A stretch of 64,000 bases of DNA from Zunongwangia mangrovi (GTDB lineage: Bacteria > Bacteroidota > Bacteroidia > Flavobacteriales > Flavobacteriaceae), in NCBI RefSeq assembly GCF_900112105.1, contig NZ_FOKV01000002.1:1-64000 (forward strand), in the 5' to 3' direction. A program made the position numbers and the translations under genes. This document shows positions 33,202 through 43,944 of the stretch, one piece after another; positions within the stretch are counted from its first letter, which is position 1; the number at the start of each line of letters is the position of its first letter. Under the pieces are notes generated by a model that ran no database searches, was not told the origin of the DNA, and worked only from the letters and a program-made list of their open reading frames with translations.

Positions 33202-34710
33202 ATGGAAAATACACATTACATCACATCTGCGATTTTAGATCTTAATATCATTCGAAATATAATAGACAAAAAAATGAAACTTGCTCTTAGTGAAGAAGCA
33301 CGTTTAAATATAACAAAATCGCGAGCATATCTAGATCAAAAGATAAAAGAGAGTAGTGCACCTGTTTATGGTATAAATACTGGTTTTGGTGCCTTATGTA
33401 ATGTAAAGATCACTTCAGAAAAACTGACCGTTTTACAAGAAAACCTGGTGAAATCTCATGCTTGCGGAACTGGTGACAAAGTAAGTAAGCCGATCATTCG
33501 ATTGATGTTACTTTTAAAAATTCAGTCTTTAAGCTATGGAAACTCAGGTGTGGCTTTAGAGACGGTAGAACGTTTGATTGATTTCTTTAATGAAGATATT
33601 TTACCTGTAATTTATGAGCAGGGATCTTTAGGTGCTTCTGGAGATCTCGCACCATTAGCTCATCTCGCCTTGCCATTAATAGGGGAGGGCGAAGTTTATT
33701 ATCAAAATGAAACAGTTAGCGGAGATTCGATTTTAAAGAAATTTGGCTGGAAACCGGTGAAGCTACATTCTAAAGAGGGTTTAGCACTACTTAACGGTAC
33801 ACAGTTTATGAGTGCTCATGCCGTACACGCACTTATAAAAGCTTATAAATTATCGTATTGCGCAGATTTTATAAGCGCAATTTCTATGGATGCTTTCGAT
33901 TGTAATTTGTCTCCTTTTGATGAACTGGTGCATTTGGTAAGACCACATCGCGGACAAATAAAAACGGCAGAACGAATAAGAGGTTTTTTAAGCGGAAGTG
34001 AACTAGCGCAACAGGAAAAGGAAAATGTTCAGGATCCTTACTCGTTTAGATGTGTACCACAAGTACATGGTGCAACAAAAGACACTTTAGCTTTTGTAAA
34101 TAAAACCGTAAAAACTGAAATTAATTCGGTTACCGATAATCCTAACATTTTTGTAAAGGCAGATAAGATTATTTCTGGAGGAAATTTTCACGGTCAGCCG
34201 TTAGCTTTAGCGATGGATTATCTCGCTATTGCAATGGCCGAGTTGGCGAATATTTCTGAAAGAAGAACATATCAATTGGTTTCAGGTTTACGTGGTTTAC
34301 CAAACTTTTTGGTCGAAAATCCAGGTTTGAATAGCGGATTTATGATTCCGCAATATACTGCTGCCAGTATTGTAAGTCAGAATAAACAATTGTGTATGCC
34401 AGCTTCTGTAGATTCAATTGTATCTTCAAATGGGCAGGAAGATCACGTAAGCATGGGCGCAAATTCAGCTACGAAATTAATAAGAGTGATGGAAAATGTA
34501 GATTCTGTTTTAGCGATCGAAATCTTCAATGCTTCGCAGGCATTACATTTTAGAGAGCCGGCAAAATCTTCAGAAAAAATAGAAGCGGTTTTATCGAATT
34601 TTAGAAAAGAAGTTCCGGTTGTTAAAGAAGATGTGATGATGGCACCTCTAATTGAAAGGTCGAAACAGTTCCTGGAAAATTTTATAATACAGGAAGACTA
34701 CCTGAATTGA
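33202..34710 (+). CDS. hutH: histidine ammonia-lyase
   Basis: The 502-residue enzyme carries GSLGASGDLAPLAHL, in which Ala-Ser-Gly (about 144-146) cyclises to the MIO cofactor, plus YGINTGFGALCNVKI near the N-terminus and EINSVTDNPNIFV, SGGNFHGQPLALAMDYLAIAMAELANISERR and QEDHVSMGANSATKL. It deaminates histidine to urocanate, the first step of histidine degradation. Other hut genes (hutU, hutI) are not adjacent. The 3' end overlaps the convergent 34682-35068 gene by 29 bp. Confidence 0.94.
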   Translation: MENTHYITSAILDLNIIRNIIDKKMKLALSEEARLNITKSRAYLDQKIKESSAPVYGINTGFGALCNVKITSEKLTVLQENLVKSHACGTGDKVSKPIIRLMLLLKIQSLSYGNSGVALETVERLIDFFNEDILPVIYEQGSLGASGDLAPLAHLALPLIGEGEVYYQNETVSGDSILKKFGWKPVKLHSKEGLALLNGTQFMSAHAVHALIKAYKLSYCADFISAISMDAFDCNLSPFDELVHLVRPHRGQIKTAERIRGFLSGSELAQQEKENVQDPYSFRCVPQVHGATKDTLAFVNKTVKTEINSVTDNPNIFVKADKIISGGNFHGQPLALAMDYLAIAMAELANISERRTYQLVSGLRGLPNFLVENPGLNSGFMIPQYTAASIVSQNKQLCMPASVDSIVSSNGQEDHVSMGANSATKLIRVMENVDSVLAIEIFNASQALHFREPAKSSEKIEAVLSNFRKEVPVVKEDVMMAPLIERSKQFLENFIIQEDYLN

Positions 34711-35068
34711 TAAAAGCTAAGGCTTCATTATAATCTGCAAAACTCAAGCAATATAAACTGGTGAAAATCTGAACGAATTTAAGATTTAATTTGTCACTAA
34801 ATTTATCTGAAACCAAGACAACCCAATTTGCATGTTTTTCGATGGATTTATTTCCTGAAAGTAACAGCATAGGATCAAAAGAATATCTGTCTTCAGCATT
34901 AATTCTTCTCACAACGATGCCTATTTTTTTATCGCCGTAAACGTCTAATTTTAGCCTGAGGCATTCTTTATAATCCTCGACGCCGTAATGGCCTTCATGG
35001 AAAATCTCCAGCTGCATAAAAGTAGGGGCAAACTTTAGCTGAAAATCTTTAAATTTTATAAGATTCAT
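34682..35068 (-). CDS. conserved hypothetical protein, alpha/beta, possibly SpoIIAA-like
   Basis: This 128-residue protein has alternating strands and helices: FQLKFAPTFMQLEIFHEGHYGVEDYKECLRLKLDVYG, KKIGIVVRRINAEDRYSFDPMLLL, NWVVLVSDKFSDKLNLKFVQIFTSLYCLSFADYNEALAFI. The final pattern of a strand followed by a helix ending in DYNEALAFI resembles SpoIIAA/STAS-like folds of Bacteroidota, but I cannot confirm a family. No signal peptide is seen. It converges on hutH with a 29-bp overlap and has no coupled neighbour. Confidence 0.65.
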   Translation of the reverse strand: MNLIKFKDFQLKFAPTFMQLEIFHEGHYGVEDYKECLRLKLDVYGDKKIGIVVRRINAEDRYSFDPMLLLSGNKSIEKHANWVVLVSDKFSDKLNLKFVQIFTSLYCLSFADYNEALAFINSGSLPVL

Positions 35069-35112
35069 TTTTGGGGTAACTAAGTTGAAATATAGGGGTA
35101 GGCGAAAATAAG

Positions 35113-35140
35113 AAAAGCCTCACAAAATTGTGGGGCTTTT
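35113..35140 (-). terminator. intrinsic terminator after clpC
   Basis: AAAAGCCTCACA (35113-35124) pairs with 35129-35140 with one wobble. It lies 24 nt past the clpC stop codon on minus. Confidence 0.75.
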
Positions 35141-35163
35141 CAAAACAATTTATAGGATCTAAT

Positions 35164-37749
35164 CTATTTTTTTGACTCTGATTCTTCTTCGGTATTTTTA
35201 CCTTTTTTTACTTTTATCGCCAATTCATCTTCGCCGTCTTTATAGTCCATTTCAATCTTATCACCTTCAGAAATTTTAGAATTTATAATTTCTTCAGCTA
35301 ATGCATCTTCAATATATTTTTGAATAGCTCTATTTAGCGGACGAGCACCATATTGCTTGTCGAAACCTTTCTCTGCAATAAAATCTTTAGCTTTATCACT
35401 CAGTTTTAATTCGTAACCAAGTCCGCCAATTCTTCCATATAACTTCGAAAGTTCAATATCGATGATCTTGTGAATATCTTCTCTTTCTAAAGCGTTAAAG
35501 ACAATAACATCATCAATTCTATTTAAGAATTCTGGAGCAAAAGCCTTTTTAAGCGCATTTTGAATTACTCCGCGTGCATTTTCATCAGCTTGAGACCTTT
35601 GAGATTGTGTACCAAAACCAATTCCCTGGCCAAAATCTTTAAGTTTTCTTGCCCCGATATTAGAAGTCATAATGATGATCGTATTTCTAAAATCGATCTT
35701 ACGTCCTAAACTATCAGTTAAGTAACCGTCATCCAATACCTGCAATAACATATTGAAAACATCTGGATGGGCTTTTTCAACCTCGTCTAATAGAATCACG
35801 GCATAAGGTTTTCTACGTACCTTTTCGGTAAGCTGTCCACCTTCTTCGTAACCAACATATCCCGGAGGTGCACCAATTAATCTGGATACAGCGAATTTTT
35901 CCATATATTCACTCATATCGATTCTAATTAGCGTATCCTCGTTATCAAAAAGCTCACGAGCTAAAACCTTCGCTAACTGAGTTTTACCGACCCCAGTTTG
36001 ACCCAAAAATATAAATGAACCAATTGGTTTGTTTGGATCTTTAAGACCGGCACGATTACGCTGTATAGCTTTTACTACCTTAGCAACGGCATCGTCCTGA
36101 CCAATAACTTTTCCTTTAATTTTCTTAGGAAGTTCTACCAGTTTGTTCGATTCGGTTTGAGCGATACGATTTACTGGAACGCCAGTCATCATAGAAACAA
36201 CATCGGCAACACTATCTTCGTTAACGATCTCTTTATGCTTCTTAGATTCTTCTTCCCAACGTTCCTGAGCGATGGCTAATTCTTTTTCAAGATTTTTCTC
36301 ATCATCTCTTAATTTTGCAGCTTCTTCGTATTTCTGTTTTTTAACTACAGAATTTTTCTTTTCACGTACTTCTTCGAGTTTACGTTCTAGATCAAGAATC
36401 TGTTTAGGAACATCGATATTTGTGATATGGACGCGAGATCCGGCTTCATCTAAAGCATCGATAGCTTTGTCTGGAAGGAATCTGTCGGTCATATAACGAT
36501 TGGTTAACTTCACACAAGCTTCAATAGCTTCCTGAGTATATTCAACGTTATGATGATCTTCGTATTTATCTTTAATATTATTAAGAATTTCGATAGTTTC
36601 ATCTACAGAAGTTGGCTCTACGATCACTTTCTGGAAACGACGCTCTAAAGCACCATCTTTCTCAATATACTGGCGATATTCATCTAAGGTTGTAGCACCT
36701 ATACATTGAATTTCACCTCTTGCCAATGCCGGTTTAAACATATTACTGGCATCTAAACTTCCAGTAGCTCCTCCAGCGCCTACGATGGTATGAATCTCAT
36801 CTATAAAAAGAATAATGTCGTCGTTCTTTTCAAGCTCGTTCATCACCGCTTTCATTCGCTCTTCGAATTGTCCGCGATACTTAGTTCCAGCAACAAGACT
36901 GGCAAGATCTAAAGTAACCACGCGCTTATCAAAAAGGATTCTTGAAACCTTTCGTTTTACAATCCTTAAAGCAAGACCTTCTGCAATGGCAGATTTACCA
37001 ACGCCCGGTTCACCTATTAAAAGAGGATTATTCTTCTTACGTCTACTAAGAATTTGAGACACACGCTCAATTTCTTTTTCTCTACCAACCACAGGATCTA
37101 GTTTATCACCTTCAGCCATGGCAGTAAGATCACGCCCAAAATTATCTAAAACCGGAGTTTTTGATTTCTTATTCGCTTTAGAAGCGCCTCCGCCACCAGC
37201 AGCTCCTGTTCCGCTAAATGGATTGTCCTTTGTAGCATCATCTGTGCTATCTTCATCAGAAAACGATTCTGCTGAAGGTCCCTGTGTATAATCTGAGTCG
37301 TCGTTTGCGATCATAAATTTAAATTGATCTTTTACCCCATCATAATCGATCTTAAGCTTGTTAAGCAATTTTGTGGTAGGGTCGTTTTCATTTCTTAAGA
37401 TACACAATAACAGGTGCGCCGTATTTATATTTGGACTCTGAAATAATTTAGCCTCCAAAAATGTGGTTTTAAGGGCACGTTCGGCCTGTCTTGTTAGATG
37501 CAGGTTTTTTTTCTCGTTAGAAACTGCCGTCATATTTGGATTAGCAGGACTTAAAATCTCTACTTTTCTACGTAAATGGCTTAAATCGATATCCAGAGCG
37601 TTTAGGATGTCTATGGCTTTCCCGTCACCGTCTCTCAATAATCCAAGCATTAGATGCTCTGTACCTATAAAGTCATGACCAAGTCTTAAGGCCTCTTCTT
37701 TACTGTATGCGATTACATCTTTTACTCTTGGTGAAAAATTATCATCCAT
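35164..37749 (-). CDS. clpC: ClpC-type AAA+ chaperone, ATP-binding subunit of the Clp protease
   Basis: The 861-residue protein has a double Clp N domain (1-150), a linker rich in Gly, Ala and Asp, AAA1 with GEPGVGKS (near 247) and [13 protein letters not shown], a UVR-type coiled middle domain (about 420-500) that marks ClpC, AAA2 with GQTGVGKT (near 585) and DMSEYMEKF, and an acidic/lysine tail. It unfolds substrates for ClpP in the cytoplasm. The ClpP-docking loop is expected in AAA2 but its tip is not clearly assigned here. No adaptor (McsA/B) is nearby. It is transcribed alone and divergently from gyrA. Confidence 0.96.
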   Translation of the reverse strand: MDDNFSPRVKDVIAYSKEEALRLGHDFIGTEHLMLGLLRDGDGKAIDILNALDIDLSHLRRKVEILSPANPNMTAVSNEKKNLHLTRQAERALKTTFLEAKLFQSPNINTAHLLLCILRNENDPTTKLLNKLKIDYDGVKDQFKFMIANDDSDYTQGPSAESFSDEDSTDDATKDNPFSGTGAAGGGGASKANKKSKTPVLDNFGRDLTAMAEGDKLDPVVGREKEIERVSQILSRRKKNNPLLIGEPGVGKSAIAEGLALRIVKRKVSRILFDKRVVTLDLASLVAGTKYRGQFEERMKAVMNELEKNDDIILFIDEIHTIVGAGGATGSLDASNMFKPALARGEIQCIGATTLDEYRQYIEKDGALERRFQKVIVEPTSVDETIEILNNIKDKYEDHHNVEYTQEAIEACVKLTNRYMTDRFLPDKAIDALDEAGSRVHITNIDVPKQILDLERKLEEVREKKNSVVKKQKYEEAAKLRDDEKNLEKELAIAQERWEEESKKHKEIVNEDSVADVVSMMTGVPVNRIAQTESNKLVELPKKIKGKVIGQDDAVAKVVKAIQRNRAGLKDPNKPIGSFIFLGQTGVGKTQLAKVLARELFDNEDTLIRIDMSEYMEKFAVSRLIGAPPGYVGYEEGGQLTEKVRRKPYAVILLDEVEKAHPDVFNMLLQVLDDGYLTDSLGRKIDFRNTIIIMTSNIGARKLKDFGQGIGFGTQSQRSQADENARGVIQNALKKAFAPEFLNRIDDVIVFNALEREDIHKIIDIELSKLYGRIGGLGYELKLSDKAKDFIAEKGFDKQYGARPLNRAIQKYIEDALAEEIINSKISEGDKIEMDYKDGEDELAIKVKKGKNTEEESESKK

Positions 37750-37968
37750 GTTTTTTCCTTTCTCTCTTTGTTAATTTTTTATTCTGAAGTAGGACAAAAA
37801 CTATACCTAAGCCCGAATATATAGCTAATTGACAAAATAACTTTCAAAAATCAAAATGTGGGAGTGTTAACTTATCAACTTTGTCACAATAAAATTTTGT
37901 TAATAAAAACCTTGAAAACTATTGCTGAAGTACCATGAGACATAGAGAAAATATGTAAATTAGCAGGT

Positions 37969-37976
37969 TAGATTTG
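37969..37976 (+). promoter_or_regulatory. candidate -7 element for gyrA
   Basis: TAGATTTG fits TAnnTTTG, 21 nt before the gyrA ATG, giving a short leader. No matching TTG at -33. Confidence 0.4.
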
Positions 37977-37997
37977 TGAACTAAACAATATTGTAAT

Positions 37998-40532
37998 ATG
38001 GCTGAAGGAGAAAAGCTTATTCCTATCAACATTGAAGAAGAGATGAAATCGGCCTACATTGATTATTCAATGTCGGTCATTGTGTCACGTGCGTTGCCGG
38101 ATGTTCGTGATGGTCTTAAGCCGGTACACCGTAGAGTATTATTTGGAATGTACGAATTAGGCGTACTTTCTAATAGAGCATATAAAAAGTCAGCAAGAAT
38201 TGTAGGAGAAGTATTAGGTAAGTATCACCCACACGGTGACTCATCTGTATACGACACCATGGTTAGAATGGCGCAGGAGTGGAGTATGCGTTATATGCTT
38301 GTAGATGGCCAGGGTAACTTTGGATCTGTAGATGGTGATAGCCCTGCAGCAATGCGTTATACAGAGGCAAGAATGAGAAAGATCAGTGAGGATATGCTTG
38401 CTGATATCGATAAAGAAACTGTAGATACGCAATTAAACTTTGATGACTCGTTAAATGAGCCAATCGTTTTACCTACCAGAATCCCTAACTTATTAGTGAA
38501 TGGAGCTAGTGGTATTGCTGTTGGTATGGCGACGAATATGGCCCCTCATAACTTAACTGAAGTTATCAATGGTACGGTAGCTTATATCGATAATCACGAT
38601 ATCGAGATCGACGAGTTAATGCAACATATAAAAGCACCAGATTTCCCAACAGGCGGAATTATATATGGTTATGATGGTGTTCGTGAAGCATTTAAAACAG
38701 GTCGAGGCCGTATCGTAATGAGAGCCAAAAGTTCTCTTGAAGAAGTAAATGGTAGAGAATGTATCATTGTTACTGAAATTCCATATCAGGTAAATAAGGC
38801 TGATATGATCAAGAAAACGGCTGATCTTATTAATGATAAGAAAATCGAAGGAATTAGTCTTATTAGAGATGAATCAGACCGCCATGGGATGCGTATCGTT
38901 TATCAATTAAAACGAGATGCTATTCCTAATATCGTTTTAAATACGCTATTTAAGCACACTGCTTTACAATCTTCTTTTAGTGTAAATAATATTGCACTTG
39001 TAAATGGAAGACCAGAAATGCTTAACCTTAAAGATATTATTTATCATTTTGTTGAGCATAGACATGAAGTTGTAGTTCGTAGAACTGAATACGAATTAAA
39101 AAAGGCAGAAGATAGAGCACACATATTAGAAGGATTGATTATTGCTTCAGATAATATTGACGAGGTAATTGCTCTTATTAGATCTTCTAATAATGCTGAT
39201 GAAGCCCGCCAGAAATTAATTGATAGATTCGAACTTTCTGAAGTACAGGCCCGAGCAATCGTAGAAATGCGATTAAGACAGCTTACAGGACTGGAACAAG
39301 ACAAGTTAAGAGCTGAGTACGATGAGATCTTAGAAACCATTAAAGACCTTAAAGACATTTTGGCACGTAAAGAGCGCAGAATGCAGGTTATTAAGGATGA
39401 ATTACTAGAAGTAAAAGAAAAATACGGTGATGGTAGAAGATCTACTATCGAGTATGCTGGTGGAGATCTTAGTATCGAAGATATGATTCCAGATGAACGA
39501 GTAATTATTACGATCTCTCACGCGGGTTATATTAAAAGGACATCCTTAAACGAATATAAGAGACAGAATAGAGGTGGAGTTGGTCAAAAAGGATCGAATA
39601 CCAGAAACGAAGATTTCTTAGAATATTTATTCTCTGGTACTAATCACCAATATATGCTTTTCTTCACTCAAAAAGGAAAGTGTTTCTGGATGCGCGTTTA
39701 CGAGATTCCAGAAGGTAGTAAGGCTTCAAAAGGTAGAGCTATTCAAAACCTTATTAATATCGAGCCAGACGATCGAGTTAAAGCATTTATTTGTACACAA
39801 GACCTCAAAGATGAGGAATATGTCAACAATCACTTTGTTATCATGGCCACTAAAAAAGGTCAGGTGAAAAAAACTTCACTAGAACAATATTCTCGTCCTA
39901 GAACTAATGGAATCAATGCGATCACGATCAAAGAAGATGACGAATTACTAGAAGCTAAACTTACAACTGGTGATAGCCAGGTGATGTTAGCTGTTAAAAG
40001 TGGTAAAGCAATTCGTTTTGAAGAAAGTAAGACCAGGCCAATGGGTAGAAATGCTTCAGGGGTTAGAGGTATTACTTTAGCAGACGATAATGATGAAGTT
40101 GTAGGTATGGTTTCTGTAAACGATATGGAGTCGAACATTCTTGTTGTTTCTGAAAATGGCTACGGAAAACGTTCAAGCTTAGAAGATTATCGTATTACCA
40201 ATCGTGGTGGTAAAGGAGTAAAAACCATTTCAGTTACAGATAAGACTGGTAGTTTAGTAGCGATTAAGAACGTTACCGATGATGATGATCTAATGATCAT
40301 TAATAAATCTGGTATCGCTATTCGACTTGAAGTAAATGATCTTCGTGTGATGGGTAGAGCAACCCAGGGAGTTCGATTAATTAATTTAAAGGGTAAAGAT
40401 TCTATCGCTGCTGTCGCAAAAGTGCTTCATGACGAAGATGATTTAGAGAATATGGAAGATGCTGAAGATATAGACAAACCAACAGGTGAAGCAGATGGCA
40501 CAGATATTGCTCAAAATGATTCAGAAGAATAA
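37998..40532 (+). CDS. gyrA: DNA gyrase subunit A
   Basis: The 844-residue protein begins [48 protein letters not shown]. The breakage-reunion domain holds [10 protein letters not shown] with the active-site tyrosine near 120 and the quinolone region [10 protein letters not shown] (Ser and Asp at the usual resistance positions look wild-type). The C-terminal beta-pinwheel contains the GyrA box variant [10 protein letters not shown] near 524 and further repeats such as [10 protein letters not shown]. The last 40 residues are strongly acidic, as in many GyrA tails. With GyrB it introduces negative supercoils. The next gene follows after 22 nt. Confidence 0.97.
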   Translation: MAEGEKLIPINIEEEMKSAYIDYSMSVIVSRALPDVRDGLKPVHRRVLFGMYELGVLSNRAYKKSARIVGEVLGKYHPHGDSSVYDTMVRMAQEWSMRYMLVDGQGNFGSVDGDSPAAMRYTEARMRKISEDMLADIDKETVDTQLNFDDSLNEPIVLPTRIPNLLVNGASGIAVGMATNMAPHNLTEVINGTVAYIDNHDIEIDELMQHIKAPDFPTGGIIYGYDGVREAFKTGRGRIVMRAKSSLEEVNGRECIIVTEIPYQVNKADMIKKTADLINDKKIEGISLIRDESDRHGMRIVYQLKRDAIPNIVLNTLFKHTALQSSFSVNNIALVNGRPEMLNLKDIIYHFVEHRHEVVVRRTEYELKKAEDRAHILEGLIIASDNIDEVIALIRSSNNADEARQKLIDRFELSEVQARAIVEMRLRQLTGLEQDKLRAEYDEILETIKDLKDILARKERRMQVIKDELLEVKEKYGDGRRSTIEYAGGDLSIEDMIPDERVIITISHAGYIKRTSLNEYKRQNRGGVGQKGSNTRNEDFLEYLFSGTNHQYMLFFTQKGKCFWMRVYEIPEGSKASKGRAIQNLINIEPDDRVKAFICTQDLKDEEYVNNHFVIMATKKGQVKKTSLEQYSRPRTNGINAITIKEDDELLEAKLTTGDSQVMLAVKSGKAIRFEESKTRPMGRNASGVRGITLADDNDEVVGMVSVNDMESNILVVSENGYGKRSSLEDYRITNRGGKGVKTISVTDKTGSLVAIKNVTDDDDLMIINKSGIAIRLEVNDLRVMGRATQGVRLINLKGKDSIAAVAKVLHDEDDLENMEDAEDIDKPTGEADGTDIAQNDSEE

Positions 40533-40554
40533 ACTAAATTAATAAACCAATACA

Positions 40555-41796
40555 ATGAAAAAGAATATTTTGACATTGTCGCTATTGTCTTTCATAGGTC
40601 TTTCAGCAATAGCGCAAAAGGATGAAATTAAAAATGCTGAAGATCTTATCGAAGACGGTAATTTCGACCAGGCTAAGACAGAATTAGCAGCAGCTGAAGA
40701 AAAACTTTCTGAAGCGAATGACAAATGGACAGAAAGATTCTATTTATACAAAGCTCAGGCTTACCTGGCAGATGGTAATTCTACATCAGTTGAAGATTTT
40801 AAAGTTGCTGGCGAAGCTTATGGAAAAGCTATCGAAATGGGTAGTGATGAAGCTCAGCAAGGATTAACTAATTTAAGAAATCAACTTGTACAAAGCGCTA
40901 TCGACGATCAAAACACCGAGAATTATACTGGTGCTGCAGATAAGCTAGTTGCTAGCTATGAAATGAATAAGCAGGATACTATTTATCTTTATTATGCTGC
41001 AGCAAATTCATTAAATGCTCAGGATTATGACTCTGCTCTTAAATATTACGAGCAATTAAGAGACTTAGATTTCGACGGTTCTTCTGTAGAATATACTGCA
41101 GTAAACACCGAAACTGGCGAAACCGAATCTTTTGGTTCTAAAGAGCAAAGAGATATGATGGCAAAATCAGATCAATATTCTGATCCTAAAGACACAAAAC
41201 AGCCATCTAAGAGAGGTGAAATTGCTAAAAATATCGCTTTAATTTATATCCAGGAAGGAAATAATGAAAAGGCAATTTCAGCAATGGACGATGCTAAAGC
41301 TAACAATCCAGATGATGTAGGTCTTTTACAGGCTGAAGCGAATATGTATTATCAAATGGATGATAAAGCTAAATATAACGAGCTAATGAACGAGCTTGTT
41401 AAGAAAAACCCTAATGATGCAAATCTTTACTATAACTTAGGTGTTAGTACAGCAGAGCTAGGTGATCAGGACAAAGCGGTTGAATATTACAAGAAAGCTT
41501 TAGAAATTGATCCATCTATGGATAATGCTAGAATGAATATTGCAGCGGTTATTCTTAGTAAAGAACGTGAAATCATTGATGAAATGAACGGTCTTGGAAT
41601 GAGTAAAGAGGATAACAAACGTTATGACGAATTAGCTGAAGAGCGTAAAGAAATCTATAGAGAAGCAATTCCTTATCTTGAAGCGATCGTAGAGAAAAAT
41701 CCAGAGAATACAGATGCTGTTAGAACAGCGATGAATATCTACACTCAGATTGGTGAAAACGAAAAAGCGGCTGAAATGAAAGCTCTTCTTGAGTAA
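40555..41796 (+). CDS. exported tetratricopeptide-repeat protein
   Basis: The 413-residue protein has a signal peptide (MKKNILTLSLLSFIGLSAIAQ). Several TPR motifs follow, best seen at ANLYYNLGVSTAELGDQDKAVEYYKKALEIDPSMDNARMNIAAV and EIAKNIALIYIQEGNNEKAISAMDDAKANNP, with less regular repeats at residues 70-170. It is probably a periplasmic scaffold protein. It lies 22 nt downstream of gyrA and likely shares its transcript, a pairing I believe recurs in Flavobacteriia. The transcript ends at the terminator at 41816. Confidence 0.88.
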   Translation: MKKNILTLSLLSFIGLSAIAQKDEIKNAEDLIEDGNFDQAKTELAAAEEKLSEANDKWTERFYLYKAQAYLADGNSTSVEDFKVAGEAYGKAIEMGSDEAQQGLTNLRNQLVQSAIDDQNTENYTGAADKLVASYEMNKQDTIYLYYAAANSLNAQDYDSALKYYEQLRDLDFDGSSVEYTAVNTETGETESFGSKEQRDMMAKSDQYSDPKDTKQPSKRGEIAKNIALIYIQEGNNEKAISAMDDAKANNPDDVGLLQAEANMYYQMDDKAKYNELMNELVKKNPNDANLYYNLGVSTAELGDQDKAVEYYKKALEIDPSMDNARMNIAAVILSKEREIIDEMNGLGMSKEDNKRYDELAEERKEIYREAIPYLEAIVEKNPENTDAVRTAMNIYTQIGENEKAAEMKALLE

Positions 41797-41815
41797 TCAT
41801 TAAGCATATATAAAT

Positions 41816-41846
41816 AAAAAAGCCACTCAAATTGAGTGGCTTTTTT
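41816..41846. terminator. bidirectional intrinsic terminator
   Basis: AAAAAAGCCACTCAA (41816-41830) pairs with the T-rich arm ending at 41846. It closes the gyrA transcript and the convergent thiolase-NlpC transcript. Confidence 0.88.
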
Positions 41847-41874
41847 ATATCCAAATTCGATGAAAATCGATATT

Positions 41875-42624
41875 TTAAATGATCTTTTTTATAACCCTAA
41901 GTTTGTGAGTGTGACGACGTAATTCTGCATTGAATATACCAGAGTGATCAATACGATCTATTCGTACCTTTTCATCCACATGAATAATGTAGTTATCCTG
42001 CATCATGATACCAACGTGATTAATTACGCCTTCGTTATCATCAAAAAACGCAAGATCACCGGCTTCACTTTCCTCAATAAAACTTAAAGCTTCTCCCTGT
42101 TTTGCTTGTTCTGCTGCGTTACGCTTTAATTTATATCCATTTAGTTTATAAACCATTTGTGTAAAACCACTGCAATCTATCCCCAGTGGAGATTTACCAC
42201 CCCATAAATGCGGACTGTTTTGATAGAAAAGTGCGGTTTTTACGATATTTTCCTTAGGTAAAATACTTTTTACAACTGTACCATCGTATCTATTCTTTAA
42301 ATAGGTATTAGCATTTAAAGTAACACCAATAGAGACTGGCATTAATTCGTCGTTTTCTCCTACAATAAATTCTATAAGATCTGCAGAAAGTTCAGGTTGC
42401 TGAGTATCCAGATTTATATAGATGTTCTCATCTATTTTTTGAATCTGTTTATTCTGAACCCAGGCTTCAAAACCATCAAAAGCAACACGAATTTTACTCC
42501 ATTTTGCACGTTCTTCAAGTATTTTAAAATGTTCTCCATAAAGAAGCTGTGACATCATTTCGCTTTCATTAGAAGGAGCAAAACGAAGAGGCACAATGCT
42601 TAAAGGGCAAATACCGTATTGCAT
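41875..42624 (-). CDS. NlpC/P60-family cysteine peptidase with SH3-like domains
   Basis: The 249-residue protein has two N-terminal SH3b-like modules (1-125; YGEHFKILEERAKWSKIRVAFDGFEAWV) and an NlpC/P60 C40 domain with the catalytic GIDCSGFTQM (Cys near 150), followed by INHVGIMM (histidine) and a third polar residue (HVDEKVRID). Enzymes of this type cleave D-Glu-diaminopimelate-type bonds in cell-wall peptides. No signal peptide is visible, so it probably recycles muropeptides in the cytoplasm, as with the YkfC-like group. It lies 26 nt downstream of the thiolase gene. Confidence 0.9.
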   Translation of the reverse strand: MQYGICPLSIVPLRFAPSNESEMMSQLLYGEHFKILEERAKWSKIRVAFDGFEAWVQNKQIQKIDENIYINLDTQQPELSADLIEFIVGENDELMPVSIGVTLNANTYLKNRYDGTVVKSILPKENIVKTALFYQNSPHLWGGKSPLGIDCSGFTQMVYKLNGYKLKRNAAEQAKQGEALSFIEESEAGDLAFFDDNEGVINHVGIMMQDNYIIHVDEKVRIDRIDHSGIFNAELRRHTHKLRVIKKII

Positions 42625-42650
42625 TAAGACTTAAATTTCTAATTTTAGGA

Positions 42651-43829
42651 TTAATTTCTTTCGATTATCATAGCAGAAGCACCGCCGCCGCCGTTGCAAA
42701 TCGCTGCAGCGCCCAATTTAGCATCATTTTGCTTAAGAACATTAATTAAAGTGATTAAAATTCTAACTCCGCTACAACCAAGTGGATGCCCAAGTGAAAC
42801 AGCACCTCCATTTACGTTTGTGTTTTTGTCAGATAAACCTAAGATCTTCATATTAGCCAATCCTACAACAGAAAATGCTTCGTTAAATTCAAAAAAGTCA
42901 ATTTCATCCTGAGAAACACCTGCTTTTGCAAGTGCCTTAGGTAAAGCTTTTGCCGGCGCGGTGGTAAACCATTTGGGTTCTTGTGCAGCATCTGCAAAAC
43001 CTTTTATGGTACAAAGAATTTCAAGACCCAATTCTTCTGCTTTTGCCTTACTCATCAAAACTACTGCTCCAGCACCATCATTAATTGTTGAAGCGTTCGC
43101 AGCAGTCACCGTACCATCTTTAGAAAAAGCAGGGCGTAAAGCTCTAATCTTATCCATTCGTACATTTTTGTACTCCTCATCTTCTTTAAAGATCATGGGA
43201 TCACCTTTTCTTTGTGGAACTTCAACCGGAACAATTTCATCGTCAAATTTACCGGCTTCCCAGGCTGCAGCAGAGCGTTCGTAAGATTTGATAGCAAAAT
43301 CGTCCTGATCTTCTCGAGAAAATTCATATTCTGTAGCACAAAGATCGGCACAAACACCCATAGCATTTTTGTCATAAGCATCTACCAGGCCATCTTTTTG
43401 CATTCCATCTTCCATAGCTGCAGGACCAAATTTCTGCCCCTTTCTAAGATGGAGATAGTGAGGGATCATACTCATGTTTTCCATGCCACCAGCTACAATT
43501 ATATTAGCATCTCCTAACATTATAGATTGTGCGGCCTGCATTACAGATTTCATTCCACTCGCGCATACTTTATTGATAGTTGTACAGGGTACAGTATCTG
43601 GTATTCCGGCACCAATGGCAGCCTGTCTAGCAGGAGCCTGTCCGTTACCGGCCTGCACAACATTTCCCATTAATACTTCTTCAACTAATTCTGGTTTTAG
43701 ATTGATCTTTTTCAGCGCACCTTCAATGGCAATAGCACCTAATTTTGTGGCTGGTATATTTGATAAACTACCTAAAAAACTACCAATCGGAGTTCTGGCA
43801 GCACTAACAATTACTACTTCGTTATTCAT
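42651..43829 (-). CDS. acetyl-CoA C-acetyltransferase (thiolase)
   Basis: The 392-residue thiolase has NKVCASGMKSVM with the nucleophilic cysteine near 88, NEAFSVVGL, GGAVSLGHPLGCSG (histidine near 348) and CNGGGGASAMI (second cysteine near 378). The size and GGMENMS motif fit the biosynthetic/degradative acetoacetyl-CoA thiolases. It condenses or splits acetoacetyl-CoA in the cytoplasm. The start is divergent from the HD-phosphodiesterase gene; an opposite-strand open frame crosses its 5' part by chance. It is cotranscribed with the downstream NlpC/P60 gene. Confidence 0.95.
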   Translation of the reverse strand: MNNEVVIVSAARTPIGSFLGSLSNIPATKLGAIAIEGALKKINLKPELVEEVLMGNVVQAGNGQAPARQAAIGAGIPDTVPCTTINKVCASGMKSVMQAAQSIMLGDANIIVAGGMENMSMIPHYLHLRKGQKFGPAAMEDGMQKDGLVDAYDKNAMGVCADLCATEYEFSREDQDDFAIKSYERSAAAWEAGKFDDEIVPVEVPQRKGDPMIFKEDEEYKNVRMDKIRALRPAFSKDGTVTAANASTINDGAGAVVLMSKAKAEELGLEILCTIKGFADAAQEPKWFTTAPAKALPKALAKAGVSQDEIDFFEFNEAFSVVGLANMKILGLSDKNTNVNGGAVSLGHPLGCSGVRILITLINVLKQNDAKLGAAAICNGGGGASAMIIERN

Positions 43830-43858
43830 AATAATGCAATTTAGCTATTACTGTTTTG

Positions 43859-43890
43859 CGAATTTAGTGATTTTAAAAGGAACTTGGCAA
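43859..43890 (-). promoter_or_regulatory. candidate promoter of the thiolase gene
   Basis: On minus, TTG (43890-43888) and TAAATTCG (43866-43859) are 21 nt apart. The -7 box has one mismatch to TAnnTTTG. The leader would be about 20-25 nt. Confidence 0.5.
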
Positions 43891-43918
43891 GACGTATTTA
43901 ATGACCACTATTTTTTAG

Positions 43919-43926
43919 TACATTTG
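43919..43926 (+). promoter_or_regulatory. candidate -7 element for the HD-phosphodiesterase gene
   Basis: TACATTTG matches TAnnTTTG exactly, 18 nt before the ATG at 43945. It supports that start over longer readings. Confidence 0.45.
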
Positions 43927-43944
43927 GCGAATACTTCGACTTAT

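Noticed and set aside
43474-43944. Open frame extending the HD-phosphodiesterase gene by about 157 codons
   Set aside because: It is antisense to the 5' half of the thiolase gene, has no family similarity, and a -7 element plus a good ATG lie at 43919-43947.
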